NCBI RefSeq assembly: GCF_006335125.1
Contig: NZ_VDMO01000001.1
Location: forward strand, 292,295 to 356,294
DNA from: Deinococcus radiopugnans ATCC 19172
GTDB lineage: Bacteria > Deinococcota > Deinococci > Deinococcales > Deinococcaceae
Direction: 5' to 3'
DNA length: 64,000 nucleotides
In this document: positions 1-8,529 of the stretch, in pieces
Position numbering within the stretch: the first letter of the stretch is position 1
Layout: each line of letters starts with the position of its first letter
Notes under the pieces: generated by a model
What the model was told of the DNA's origin: nothing
Database searches by the model: none
What the model saw: the letters and a program-made list of their open reading frames with translations, nothing else
Program-made: the position numbers and the translations under genes

Positions 1-713
1 TCGAGTTCGCGGTGGGGATGATCGCCCAGCGTGCGCCGCGTCTGCCCCGCCGCCAGCCAGTTCGTCCAGGTGCGGTGGGTGTCGGCCAGGCACTCGGCCA
101 GCACTTCCGGCTCCAGGTGCAGCGGTTGCTCGGCGACGGCAAACCACGCCTCCTCGCCGGGCGACAGCGTGAAATGCGCCTGGGCGGCGTGCCTGTCAGG
201 GACGTGAGGCTGGCTGCCCCACAGAAACCAAGACTGCTGGCCCCGTGTAAACCGCAGGCCGCCCTCCTCTTCTCCCAGCCTGGCGGCCTGCCCGTAGCCT
301 GGACGCGGCGCGAAATCCGAGGTGACGGCAGTGGCCTGTCCCGCGACCGTCACGCGCCGGATCAGGCGCAGGTGCCCCACGTCGGTTTGCAGCGCGTCGC
401 TGCCCAGCGGCATGAAATCCGTCACGGTGACCGTTCCGCCGGGCACGCTGAACAGCGTGTCCAGCACGTTGCTGCCCGGCCAGTAGCGCTGGGTGCCCAG
501 CCCGGCATGATCCGCTGGCTGGAGCCGCCAGAATCCGGCCCCCGGACCAAGCAGCGCCCCGAACACGCTGGGACTGTCCAGCTGCGGCAGGCACAGCCAC
601 GCCACGCTGCCGTCCGCGCCGATCAGGGCGGCGCTGCGCAGGTCACCGATCAGGCCGTAGTGTTCCAGCCACAGCTGTTCGGGGGGACGTGGCCGGGAGG
701 GGCCTGGGGTCAT
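1..713 (-). CDS. GH15 glucoamylase/trehalase-like hydrolase, N-terminal part only
   Basis: The frame runs open from an ATG at 713 to the left edge, so only the first 237 or so residues are visible. Near the start it reads YGLIGDLRSAALIGADGS, followed by LCLPQLDSPSVFGALLG. This is the signature of the N-terminal beta-sandwich (trehalase-like) domain of glycoside hydrolase family 15, whose members hydrolyse alpha-glucosides such as trehalose, maltose or dextrins. The catalytic alpha/alpha barrel lies outside the window, so activity cannot be judged. There is no signal peptide, which points to the cytoplasm. The start codon overlaps the stop of the upstream ASRT-family gene (ATGA), making this the last visible gene of a leftward operon. 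Family assignment is confident; the substrate is not known. Confidence 0.85.
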   Translation of the reverse strand, partial: MTPGPSRPRPPEQLWLEHYGLIGDLRSAALIGADGSVAWLCLPQLDSPSVFGALLGPGAGFWRLQPADHAGLGTQRYWPGSNVLDTLFSVPGGTVTVTDFMPLGSDALQTDVGHLRLIRRVTVAGQATAVTSDFAPRPGYGQAARLGEEEGGLRFTRGQQSWFLWGSQPHVPDRHAAQAHFTLSPGEEAWFAVAEQPLHLEPEVLAECLADTHRTWTNWLAAGQTRRTLGDHPHREL

Positions 714-1096
714 TCGGTGTAGGCGATGGTGCTGAGCAGCGCGTTCTCGGCCTGACGCGAATCCAGCCGGGTGTGCTGCACGATGACCGGCGTGTCCGAG
801 CGAATCACCGAGGCGTAGGCGGTGCTGACCGGAATCGGCTCCGGATCCGTCAGGGTGTTGAAGCGCTGGTGCAGCGTGCGCCGCGCGCCCACGGTCAGCC
901 GGTACGGCCCGATCGGTTCGCGATCTTCGAAGTAGACGGTGAGTTCCACGTGCGCGTCGCGGTCATTGGGATTCAGGATGCAGGCCGCCTCGTGCGACAG
1001 CAGCTCCGGTTCGGGGCCGTGGCTCCAGCCGGGAATCCAGCCTTCGGGAATGGCCCAGACCAGTTTGCCGATGTCGGAATTTGGGGATGTGGACAT
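710..1096 (-). CDS. Sensory rhodopsin transducer (ASRT) family protein
   Basis: This 128-residue protein has the features of the Anabaena sensory rhodopsin transducer family: an IGKLVWAIPEGWIP start, a SHEAACILN segment, AHVELTVYFEDREPIGPY in the middle, and VIVQHTRLDSRQAENAL near the end. The founding member is a soluble tetrameric beta-sandwich that binds a microbial rhodopsin and may bind DNA or sugars. Many relatives sit in genomes with no rhodopsin beside them, and no rhodopsin is visible here. The ATG at 1096 has AAGGAGA five bases upstream. The stop overlaps the start of the GH15 gene. Its place between a GMC oxidoreductase and a glucosidase suggests a carbohydrate-linked role rather than photosensing. 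Family call is strong; function is unknown. Confidence 0.85.
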   Translation of the reverse strand: MSTSPNSDIGKLVWAIPEGWIPGWSHGPEPELLSHEAACILNPNDRDAHVELTVYFEDREPIGPYRLTVGARRTLHQRFNTLTDPEPIPVSTAYASVIRSDTPVIVQHTRLDSRQAENALLSTIAYTE

Positions 1097-1158
1097 GAAT
1101 TCTCCTTGAGCGCTGGGGATGATGGGCAGGGTTCTCTGCTTTCTGTCTTGTCCGGCCC

Positions 1159-3756
1159 CTACCCCACCGGCCCGAACAGTTCCGCCCGGTCTTTCTGGCG
1201 TCTGGGCTGCGGCGTGGGCTGATCGTCCGGCACCTGATTGCGGCTGAAGCGCTCGCCCAGCCGCGAACTCAGGGCCATGATGGTCAGCGCGGGGTTGGCG
1301 CTGCCCTGGGTGGGACAGGCGCTGCCGTCGGTCACGAACAGGTTCTCGGTGCCCCAGACCTTGTGGTCCGAATTCACCACGCTGTCCTGGGGGCCAAAGC
1401 CCATGCGGTTGCCGCCGATCAGGTGGGCGAAGCGGTCCACGGCGATGATGTCCTGCGCCCCGGACTGCTCCAGCAGCCCCCGGATAAACCGCTTGGCGTA
1501 GGCGATGTTCTTCTTGTCGTTGTCGTGCAGCGAGTGGTCAAAGCGGGCCACCGGCAGGCCGTGGTGATCGGTTACGTCTGCCAGCGTCACGCGGTTGTCC
1601 GGGTGCGGCAGCAACTCGCACAGGCCCCCCAGGCTGGCCCAGTGGTTGTAGTCGCGCCCGTACTCGCGCAGCGCGTCGCCCCAGTGGCCCTCACCCAGAA
1701 TGCTGTGCGAGAAACCAATCGGCAGCGGCCCGGTGGTCTGAATCGAGAAGCCGCGCTTGAAGTCCCGGCCCGCGTCGGTCTCGTAGAACTGCTCAGTGCT
1801 GACCTCGGGCGGCGGGGCCTTGTAGGTGCGCAGCATCTCGGGAAAGCGGCCCATCACCACCGGCGCGCCCTGCACCATCACGTAGCGGCCCACCTGGTCA
1901 AAGCGGTTGCCCACGCCGTCCTCCCAGTCCTTTTGGGCGCTGTTGAGCAGCAGGCGCGGCGACTCGATGGCGTAGCCGGCCACTGCCACCCGTCTGGCCC
2001 GCTGACGGCGAATCTGGCCGCCTTTGACGTACTCCACGCCGGTGGCCCGCGCGCCGTCCATCAGCACCCGCAGCGCCGTGCTGTTGGCCCGGATTTCCGC
2101 GCCGTGCTCGATGGCGTCGGGAATGTGGGTGACCAGCGGGCTGCCCTTGGCATTCACCTTGCAACCCTGCAGGCAAAAGCCCCGGTAGATGCAGTGCGGG
2201 CGGTTGCCGAAAGTGCCGTTGGCGATGCCCACCGGACCGACGCGCATGGCCATGCCGAATTTACCGGCCCCGACGATCAGCCGCTCCGCCGCGCCGCTGA
2301 TCGGGTGCGGGCTGTGGGTGTAGCGGTGGACGTGGCCCCACGGCCAGTCCTGCCCGGCGGCGGGCAGTTCGGTCTCGCAGGCCTCGTAGTGGCGCGTCAC
2401 GTCCCAGTAACTGATGGGCCAGTCGGCCCCCACGCCGTCCAGCGACTGCGTCATGAAGTCCGACGGGTGAAAGCGCGGCACGTACCCCGCGTAATGCACC
2501 ATGCTGCCGCCGACGCCGTGGCCGCTGTTGTTCTTGCCCAGCGCCACCGGATCGTTGCCGCCGATGATGCGTTTGCCGTTCCAGTAGATGTGGTGCGAGG
2601 CCGCCTCGTCGCTGACCCAGTCGGCATCGGGATCCCAGAAGGGGCCGCCCTCCAGCACCACCACCCGCCAGCCCACGCGGGCCATGCGCTGCGCCAGCAC
2701 CCCGCCGCCCGCGCCCGCGCCGACGATCAGCAGATCCACCTCGTCGTCGTCGGCATAGCGCCGCATGTTCTCCTGCGGCACGGCCCGCCTGTGGACATGC
2801 AGCAGGCGGAAGCTGTCGTTCTCCCGCGGCTGAATGGCCCCCTTCAGCAGCCGCTTGTAGCTGTTGGCCCGGAACGGGCGGGGGTTGGCGGCGAGTTCGG
2901 CCGCCACTTGTGCGGCGCGGGCGGCCTCCGTCTTGAGCCAGTCGAGGTTGACCGGCTCCTCGGCCCTGACCTTGCTGCCCAGATGGGCCTCGTTGTCTTT
3001 CAGCAGGGCGGCATCGATGTCGCGTGTTTCCGGCTTCTCCCACGGTTCGCGCTGATCGCCGTCCTCGTCCAGCGCCATGCCCAGCCGCATGTAACCGCGC
3101 GGGTAGGCCGGGCCGCCGAAGCCAATCTCGTTCCAGGCCCACGGGTGGCTGTAATACCCTTCCAGCAGGTCACCCGCGATGACTTGGAAGGCCCGCACGA
3201 CGTTCATGCCGGCCCAGGCGCCGCCCCGCAGCCGGCCATCCATGAAGTCGCTCAGGATCGCGGCCTGGACTTCGGTGGGGGCCTCGGCATAGTCGGCGGC
3301 CCCGCGTGCCTGCGCCGTCTCGTCCAGCCCCGCCGCCGAGCGCCGCCACGTCTCCTGCTCGCTGGGCAGGTCATCGTACTGGTAGCCGTTGACGCCGCCG
3401 CCGCGCGCTGCCGCCAGCTTGGCGTCCACATGCGCCAGCACGTCCACTTTTGGCGCGCTGTGCTGGGCCAGCAGCACGTCCGAGAAGGCGCTGAGCGTGC
3501 GCCACTCGTCCGCGCTGAAGAACTGCGGCTCGCCGTAAGGCTCCAGCCGCTTCAAGACCACCCGGCGCGTCACCTCGTCCCAGGCGTCCTCTTGCGAGAG
3601 GATGTCGAAATCGGGGTAGCGCCCGTGCATCTGCGGCGTCACGCCGGCACGCTGGCGCGGCAGGTACGCCGGATCGGGCGCCTGGCCGCCGCGCCGCTTG
3701 GGCAGGTGATCTGCCGAGCGGAAGGGGGAAACGTCAGGACGCGTCTTAGTCGTCAT
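1159..3756 (-). CDS. GMC-family oxidoreductase with fused gluconate 2-dehydrogenase subunit 3-like domain
   Basis: This 865-residue flavoenzyme has two parts. Residues ~75-220 (FFSADEWRTLSAFSDVLL and following) resemble the small subunit 3 of membrane gluconate 2-dehydrogenase, normally a separate protein. From residue ~342 there is a GMC oxidoreductase: FAD-binding VGAGAGGG at ~346, the NNSGHGVGGSMVHYAGY substrate/FAD loop, and a C-terminal active-site region with HLIGGNRMG and GSANPALTIMAL carrying the usual His and Asn. Such enzymes oxidise sugar or alcohol hydroxyls and pass electrons to quinone or cytochrome. I see no Tat or Sec signal. A GTG at 3768 is also in frame, but the ATG at 3756 fits better and overlaps the upstream stop by 11 bases, suggesting translational coupling. 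Substrate unknown. Confidence 0.88.
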   Translation of the reverse strand: MTTKTRPDVSPFRSADHLPKRRGGQAPDPAYLPRQRAGVTPQMHGRYPDFDILSQEDAWDEVTRRVVLKRLEPYGEPQFFSADEWRTLSAFSDVLLAQHSAPKVDVLAHVDAKLAAARGGGVNGYQYDDLPSEQETWRRSAAGLDETAQARGAADYAEAPTEVQAAILSDFMDGRLRGGAWAGMNVVRAFQVIAGDLLEGYYSHPWAWNEIGFGGPAYPRGYMRLGMALDEDGDQREPWEKPETRDIDAALLKDNEAHLGSKVRAEEPVNLDWLKTEAARAAQVAAELAANPRPFRANSYKRLLKGAIQPRENDSFRLLHVHRRAVPQENMRRYADDDEVDLLIVGAGAGGGVLAQRMARVGWRVVVLEGGPFWDPDADWVSDEAASHHIYWNGKRIIGGNDPVALGKNNSGHGVGGSMVHYAGYVPRFHPSDFMTQSLDGVGADWPISYWDVTRHYEACETELPAAGQDWPWGHVHRYTHSPHPISGAAERLIVGAGKFGMAMRVGPVGIANGTFGNRPHCIYRGFCLQGCKVNAKGSPLVTHIPDAIEHGAEIRANSTALRVLMDGARATGVEYVKGGQIRRQRARRVAVAGYAIESPRLLLNSAQKDWEDGVGNRFDQVGRYVMVQGAPVVMGRFPEMLRTYKAPPPEVSTEQFYETDAGRDFKRGFSIQTTGPLPIGFSHSILGEGHWGDALREYGRDYNHWASLGGLCELLPHPDNRVTLADVTDHHGLPVARFDHSLHDNDKKNIAYAKRFIRGLLEQSGAQDIIAVDRFAHLIGGNRMGFGPQDSVVNSDHKVWGTENLFVTDGSACPTQGSANPALTIMALSSRLGERFSRNQVPDDQPTPQPRRQKDRAELFGPVG

Positions 3757-4219
3757 CTTCGCCCTCACGCCGCACCAGCGAGGCCAGCAGGCCCATGCCG
3801 CCCACCATCGCGAACAGCCCCGGCGCGATCACCGGCGGCCCCATCACCAGGTTGTAGGCCGCGAAGCGCCAGCCGCCCGGCTTGCGGGCCACGCCGCGGG
3901 CGTGCATCACCAGCCCCACCGCCCCGGTCAGCATGTACAGCAGCGAGGCGGCGGGCAGCGCCGTTTTCGCCGCCCGCCGGCTGAAGATGCCCGCGATGCC
4001 GGCGGCCACGATCGGCGGCGTGACGATGATCGGAGACCACATCACGCGGTTGCCAAAGCTCCCCTTGTAATGCTCGTAGTACACCTCGGCGCACACCAGC
4101 AGGGCGCTGACCGCCGTGACCCCGGCCATGCTCCGCTCGAACCGCCCGTGGTTCACGTCGCGCAGGATGACCTTCACGTCGTTTTCCAGCCGTTGTTCCA
4201 GCCTAGTCATCTGCGTCAT
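3746..4219 (-). CDS. Small integral membrane protein, unknown function
   Basis: This 157-residue protein has about four hydrophobic segments: AGVTAVSALLVCAEVYY (~31-47), an IIVTPPIVAAGIAGIF stretch (~64-79), ALPAASLLYMLTGAVGLVM (~87-105), and a C-terminal one ending GGMGLLASLV. The tail is acidic (EGEDDD). I do not recognise a named family. Two close ATGs exist (4219 and 4210); GGAGG lies only four bases before the first and 13 before the second, so the start is uncertain by three residues. It overlaps the VKOR-like gene upstream and the GMC gene downstream. The context suggests a membrane partner, for example an anchor or electron-transfer subunit for the GMC dehydrogenase. That is inference only. 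Confidence 0.75.
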   Translation of the reverse strand: MTQMTRLEQRLENDVKVILRDVNHGRFERSMAGVTAVSALLVCAEVYYEHYKGSFGNRVMWSPIIVTPPIVAAGIAGIFSRRAAKTALPAASLLYMLTGAVGLVMHARGVARKPGGWRFAAYNLVMGPPVIAPGLFAMVGGMGLLASLVRREGEDDD

Positions 4220-4601
4220 CTGACCTCCACAGCGCCGCCGTGCTCACCGCGCTCGCGCCCAGCGCCACCAGGCACCAGCCGCACAGTTGCTTCTTCTTGA
4301 GGTACGTGCCGCCTGAACGCGACACGGCGTACAGCAGGTCAAGGCCCACCTTGTATTTCGCGAGCGAACTGCCGCGCGCCACCAGCAGCAGCGTCAGCGC
4401 GTAGCTGCCCAGGCCCAGCGGCCCGTCCGGCAGGCCCAGCACCTTGCTGGCCTCGGAGGTGGTCAGCTTGTTGGATTGAAACACCTTGCCCGGCAGCTCC
4501 GGCAGGTGGTGAATCAGATCAAGCTGGCGCGCGCTGATGACCGCCAGCGAGGCCAGCGCCGTGACGGTGGCGACAGTGGCAACTTTATTTGCGGAGCGCA
4601 C
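4203..4601 (-). CDS. VKOR-like membrane thiol protein with a single CxxC
   Basis: This 132-residue membrane protein resembles the vitamin K epoxide reductase family in the segment VFQSNKLTTSEASKVLGLPD followed by GPLGLGSYALTLLLVA, which matches the conserved small-protein/G-x-P/G-Y helix pattern. It also has the quinone-side redox motif CGWC (C107, C110) at the start of its last helix. VKOR homologues pass electrons from thiols to quinone and normally carry a second cysteine pair in a periplasmic loop. Here the equivalent loop (around FQSNK) has no cysteine, so the protein is shorter and possibly partial in function. Its start overlaps the end of the SDR gene by 17 bases and its end overlaps the membrane protein gene. 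Distant family assignment, moderately confident. Confidence 0.65.
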   Translation of the reverse strand: MRSANKVATVATVTALASLAVISARQLDLIHHLPELPGKVFQSNKLTTSEASKVLGLPDGPLGLGSYALTLLLVARGSSLAKYKVGLDLLYAVSRSGGTYLKKKQLCGWCLVALGASAVSTAALWRSDDADD

Positions 4602-5595
4602 GGCTCAACCCCCAGACGCCTGCCGCCGCCACCGCCAGCGCCCCGGCGAACAACGCGCGGTGCTCGTCCAGCGGCAGCTGCCAGCTGGTGGTCCTGGCCC
4701 TGTCGTCGAACCGTCCGTGCATGCCCCAGTCCCGGTCGTCGTCCAGCGGGTGGAACATGTTGTCGGGCGCGTCTGCGGGCTGGGCCTGACCCGTCATCTG
4801 GCCATTGATGCCGGTCTTTGCCAGATACCAGTCGCCCACGGCGGGCAGAATGTTGTTGCCCCACACCGCCACCCACGTCGACGCGCCCACCAAGATCTCA
4901 CGGCGTCCGGTGTCGGCGGCGTACAGGATGGCGGCGGCGGGAATCTCGGGCTGGAAAATCGGCGGCACGGGCTGGGCCTTGCGCGGCATGCGCGTCCTAA
5001 GCCAGTCGAACTGCGGCGTGTTGATGGCGGGCATCTGCACCATGCTGACCGTGACTTTGCTGTTCTCGCTCAGGAGTTCGGCCCGCAGCGAGTCGCAGAA
5101 GCCCTGGATGGCGTGCTTGCTGCCGCAGTACGCGCTTTGCAGGGGAATGCCCCGGTACGCCAGCGCCGAGCCGAACTGGATGATCCGCCCCGAATCGCGC
5201 GGCAGCATCCGCCGCAGGGCCGACAGCGTGCCGTAGACGAAGCCCAGGTAATTGACCTCGGTGACGCGTTTGTATTCCTCCGGCTTCATGTCCTTGACGT
5301 AGCTGAACACCCCGGTCATGGCGACGTTGACCCACACGTCGATGGGGCCGAGTTCGGTTTCGATGCGTTCGGCGGCCGCCTCCACCGCGTCGGCGTCGGC
5401 CACGTCGCACGGCACGACGAGGGCCTGGCCGCCCGCCGATTCCACCTCGGTTTTCGCGCCTTCCAGCCCGGCCCGGCCGCGTGCGATTAACGCCACGGTG
5501 TCGCCACGCTTGCCGAACGCCACGGCCACCGCGCGGCCCGCCCCGGCACTGGCGCCCGTGACGACAACGATTCTCGGTCTTTTACTTCTGGTCAT
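4585..5595 (-). CDS. SDR-family oxidoreductase with C-terminal membrane segment
   Basis: A classical short-chain dehydrogenase of 336 residues. The Rossmann motif VTGASAGAG is at the N-terminus, the catalytic Ser lies in FGSALAYRG, and YCGSK gives the Tyr-x-x-x-Lys pair. These enzymes oxidise or reduce hydroxyl/keto groups with NAD(P). Unlike most SDRs (about 250 residues) it has an 80-residue tail ending in a likely transmembrane helix (ALFAGALAVAAAGVWGL), so it is probably tethered to the membrane. The ATG at 5595 is chosen over the one at 5607 because GGAGG lies between them, ahead of 5595, and because it overlaps the upstream stop as ATGA. Substrate unknown; probably acts with the neighbouring GMC and enolase-superfamily enzymes. 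Confidence 0.88.
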   Translation of the reverse strand: MTRSKRPRIVVVTGASAGAGRAVAVAFGKRGDTVALIARGRAGLEGAKTEVESAGGQALVVPCDVADADAVEAAAERIETELGPIDVWVNVAMTGVFSYVKDMKPEEYKRVTEVNYLGFVYGTLSALRRMLPRDSGRIIQFGSALAYRGIPLQSAYCGSKHAIQGFCDSLRAELLSENSKVTVSMVQMPAINTPQFDWLRTRMPRKAQPVPPIFQPEIPAAAILYAADTGRREILVGASTWVAVWGNNILPAVGDWYLAKTGINGQMTGQAQPADAPDNMFHPLDDDRDWGMHGRFDDRARTTSWQLPLDEHRALFAGALAVAAAGVWGLSRALRK

Positions 5596-6704
5596 GATGA
5601 CCTCCATTCGCTCTGTAGATAGGATTGGGCCTCCGCCGCCTTGAACGTCAGGCCCAGGCCCGGCTGGCTGCGGTCTGGGTAAAGAGAGCCGTCCCTGAGT
5701 TCGGGAACGCCGTCAAAGAACATGCTTTCAATGCGGATGTGGTCAAAGAAATACTCCACGTTCACCACGTTAGGCAGCGCGGAGGCCAGTGAGGCGTGCA
5801 GGGCCGGGGCGGTGTGGGCGCTTAAGGGAACATTCGCGCCCTGGGCCTGGGCCGCCGCGTTCAGAAAGCCCGTTGCGCCGCCGCAGCGCGTGCCGTCGGC
5901 CTGCAGGGTGTCCACTGCCCCCGCCGCCAGCAGGTGATGAAAGTCGGTGGGCGTATAGCCGTACTCACCCGCCGCGATCTGCATGCCGCCAGGGCCACGG
6001 TCTCGCAGCAGCCGCAGCCCCGCCAGATCGTCGCTGGAGATGGGCTCCTCGAACCACGAAACGTTCAGATCGGCAAATTTCTCGGCGAAGCCCAGCGCCT
6101 GCTTGCGGCTGTAGGCACCGTTGGCGTCCACGAACAGCGCCACACCGTTGCCGATGGCGGCGCGGGCAGCCTGGACGCGCTTCAGGTCATTTTCGGGACG
6201 GCTGCCAATTTTCATCTTGACGGCCTTGAGGCCCTGCTGTGCCCAGCCGCCGAGCTGCTTTTCCAGCTGTTCAATGCTGTAGCTGGTGAAGCCGCCGCTG
6301 CCGTAGGCCATCACGCTCTGGCGTGCGCCGCCCAGCAGCTGCACGAGGGGGACGTCCAACAGCCGCGCCTTCAGATCATGCAGCGCCACGTCCACCGCCG
6401 AGATTGCGCCCGCCACAATGCCCGGCCAGCCCAGGTTGCGGACGGCCCCGGCCATCGTCCAGAAGTGGCGCGCCGTGTCCAGCGCGTCCTGGTCCTGCAC
6501 GAGCGGCCACAGCGTGCGCTGAACCACCCCGGCGGCCGCCGCGTCGGCGTAGGCGTAGCCCAGCCCGGTTTTGCCGCCCGCCTCCACCGTCACGATCAGG
6601 ACGCCGGTGCTGTCCCAGCGGGCGGTGCCGTCCGTCTCGGCCTCAGCCAGCGTGGGGACGCTATAGGCTCGGACGGACAGCCGCGTGACCCGGGCGTCAT
6701 TCAT
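5592..6704 (-). CDS. Mandelate racemase/muconate lactonizing-like enzyme (enolase superfamily, MR subgroup)
   Basis: A 370-residue enolase-superfamily enzyme. The visible active-site set is that of the mandelate racemase subgroup: the K163-x-K165 base (KMKIG), Mg ligands D193 (FVDANG), E219 (WFEEP) and E247 (AAGEYG), and the D270-H297 catalytic pair (QAD and SAHTAP). These enzymes abstract the alpha proton of a carboxylate and often dehydrate sugar acids. With the SDR, GMC and glycosidase genes in the same operon, an aldonic or uronic acid substrate is a reasonable guess. Two ATGs overlap the upstream stop (6704 in this frame, and one at 6700 out of frame), so coupling to the ThDP gene is tight. 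Subgroup call is strong; the exact reaction is not determined. Confidence 0.9.
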   Translation of the reverse strand: MNDARVTRLSVRAYSVPTLAEAETDGTARWDSTGVLIVTVEAGGKTGLGYAYADAAAAGVVQRTLWPLVQDQDALDTARHFWTMAGAVRNLGWPGIVAGAISAVDVALHDLKARLLDVPLVQLLGGARQSVMAYGSGGFTSYSIEQLEKQLGGWAQQGLKAVKMKIGSRPENDLKRVQAARAAIGNGVALFVDANGAYSRKQALGFAEKFADLNVSWFEEPISSDDLAGLRLLRDRGPGGMQIAAGEYGYTPTDFHHLLAAGAVDTLQADGTRCGGATGFLNAAAQAQGANVPLSAHTAPALHASLASALPNVVNVEYFFDHIRIESMFFDGVPELRDGSLYPDRSQPGLGLTFKAAEAQSYLQSEWRSS

Positions 6705-8529
6705 CTTTTTCTTTCTCGTCCTGCCCGATGTGCAGCGCGCCCTTGACCCGCGAGACGCCCTCGGTGACCAGCGCCTTGGCCGAGTCGACGATCACGTTGC
6801 CCTCCTCCGGGTCACCCTTGAGCAGCGCCTTGGCCGTGTTGACCGCGTATTCCAGGCTGATGTGCGCGGGAAGCGGCGGCACGTTCTTGCTGGTGTAGGC
6901 GTCGATCAGGGTCACGCCGCGGTGCGCGAAGGCCTCGTCCCAGGCGGCCCCCACGTCGTCGCCCTTCTTCAGTCGGATGCCCTTGAACCCCAGCAGCTCG
7001 GCGTACCCGGCGTAGTCCACGCTCTGCACGTCCTGCGAGCCGTCCCACAGCGGGTTGCCGTCCTCGGTGCGCATCTCCCACGACACCTGCTCCAGATCGT
7101 CGTTGTGCAGCACCAGGATGATGAACTGCGGGTTGTCCCAGCCGTCCATGTACTTCTTAATGGTGATCAGCTCGTTCATGCCCAGCATCTGGAACGCGCC
7201 GTCGCCGATGGTGCAGATCACCGGGCGTTCGGGGTAGGCGAATTTGGCCGCCGTGGCGTAGGGCATGGCCGCCAGCATGGTGGCCAGCAGCCCCGACAGG
7301 TCACCCATCATGCCGCGCCGCAGCCGGATGTGGTGGCCGTACCAGTCGGCGGTGGTGCCCGCGTCGCAGGTGACGATGCTCTGCGGAGGCAGCCGCCGGT
7401 TCAGCTCGTGAAAGACCAGACGGGGGTTGAGTTTCTCGTATTCCGTCTCGGCCTGCGCGGTCATCTCCTGTTCCCACTCCACCATGCCCCGGCTGACGCC
7501 CTGCTGCCACTCCAGATCGGTGGTGGCCTCCAGGTAGGGCATCAGCGCCGTCAGCGTGGCCTTCACGTCGCCCCACAGGTTCAGCTCGGTGGGGTAGCGC
7601 AGGCCCATCTGCTCGGGTTTGAGATCCACCTGAATCGCCCGCGCCTGTCCGGTCTTGGGCAGGAACTGCGCGTAGGGGTAGTTGGTGCCCAGCAGCAGCA
7701 GGGTGTCGCAGTCCTTGATCATCTCCAGGCTGGGCCGTGAGCCCAGCAGGCCCAGTTGCTGGGTGTGGTACGGCACGTCACTGGGCACCACCTGCTTGCC
7801 GCGCAGGGCCGTGATAATGCCCGCGCCGGTCAGTTCGGCCACCTTCAAGACCTCGTCGGTGGCTCCGTTCGCGCCGTGGCCCACCATCAGCACCACCTTC
7901 TTGCCGGCGTTCAGGATGGCGGCGGCCTTTTTCAGTTCCTCGTCCGGCGGCGTGATGGCCGTGGACGGCGCCACGGCGCTGCTGCGCGAGACCCAGTGTT
8001 CGCGGCCCGGCTGCTGCATGTCCATGCCCTGAACGTCGTGCGGCAGGATGATCACGGCGGGGGCCAGCCGGGTGCGGGCGGTGCGGAAGGCGGTGTCCAC
8101 CACGGCCTGCGCCTGTTCGGGCGACACGATGGTCTGCACGTAGCACGCCACGTCGGCGAACGTGCGTTCCAGATTGTTTTCCTGCTGCGTGAAGGTGCCC
8201 AGCGAGTTCAGCCCCTGCTGCCCCACGATGGCCACCACCGGCTGGTTGTCCATCTTGGCGTCGTACAGGCCGTTGAGCATGTGGAAGCCGCCGGGGCTGG
8301 AGGTGGCGATGCACACCCCCACCTCGCCGGTGAACTTGGCGTGCGCGGTGGCCATCAGGGCGCAGATTTCCTCGTGGGTGGGCCGGACGTATTTCAGGCC
8401 CTCACCCTGGCGGTCGGCGCGGCCCAGCGCACCGTCAAATTCCCCGATGCCGTCGCCGGGAAAGCCGAAGACGCGGGTGACGCCCCACTGCTGAATGCGG
8501 TCAATCACAAAATCGCTGACGTTGGTCAT
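6697..8529 (-). CDS. Thiamine-diphosphate-dependent enzyme, pyruvate oxidase/acetolactate synthase-like
   Basis: A 610-residue ThDP enzyme with the usual three domains. The N-terminal PYR domain holds the activating glutamate in H52-E53-E54 (PTHEEICALMATAHAKFTGE). A central NAD/FAD-fold domain follows (GHGANGATDE region). The C-terminal domain has the ThDP-Mg motif beginning GDG at ~442 and ending HNDDLEQ. The arrangement is closest to PoxB-type pyruvate oxidases and related decarboxylases, which release CO2 from 2-oxo acids. The ATG at 8529 has GGAGGA six bases upstream; an in-frame extension to 8577 has no such site. It is the first gene of the eight-gene operon, and the 220-base A/T-rich gap upstream probably holds the promoter. 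Family certain; substrate unknown. Confidence 0.9.
   Translation of the reverse strand: MTNVSDFVIDRIQQWGVTRVFGFPGDGIGEFDGALGRADRQGEGLKYVRPTHEEICALMATAHAKFTGEVGVCIATSSPGGFHMLNGLYDAKMDNQPVVAIVGQQGLNSLGTFTQQENNLERTFADVACYVQTIVSPEQAQAVVDTAFRTARTRLAPAVIILPHDVQGMDMQQPGREHWVSRSSAVAPSTAITPPDEELKKAAAILNAGKKVVLMVGHGANGATDEVLKVAELTGAGIITALRGKQVVPSDVPYHTQQLGLLGSRPSLEMIKDCDTLLLLGTNYPYAQFLPKTGQARAIQVDLKPEQMGLRYPTELNLWGDVKATLTALMPYLEATTDLEWQQGVSRGMVEWEQEMTAQAETEYEKLNPRLVFHELNRRLPPQSIVTCDAGTTADWYGHHIRLRRGMMGDLSGLLATMLAAMPYATAAKFAYPERPVICTIGDGAFQMLGMNELITIKKYMDGWDNPQFIILVLHNDDLEQVSWEMRTEDGNPLWDGSQDVQSVDYAGYAELLGFKGIRLKKGDDVGAAWDEAFAHRGVTLIDAYTSKNVPPLPAHISLEYAVNTAKALLKGDPEEGNVIVDSAKALVTEGVSRVKGALHIGQDEKEKDE

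Noticed and set aside
1363..3984. An 873-codon rightward open frame antisense to the GMC gene
   Set aside because: It has no family motif and an amino-acid composition rich in Arg, His, Ala and Pro, as expected for the antisense frame of G+C-rich coding DNA. The same applies to 12744-13934, 15986-17902 and other long antisense frames.
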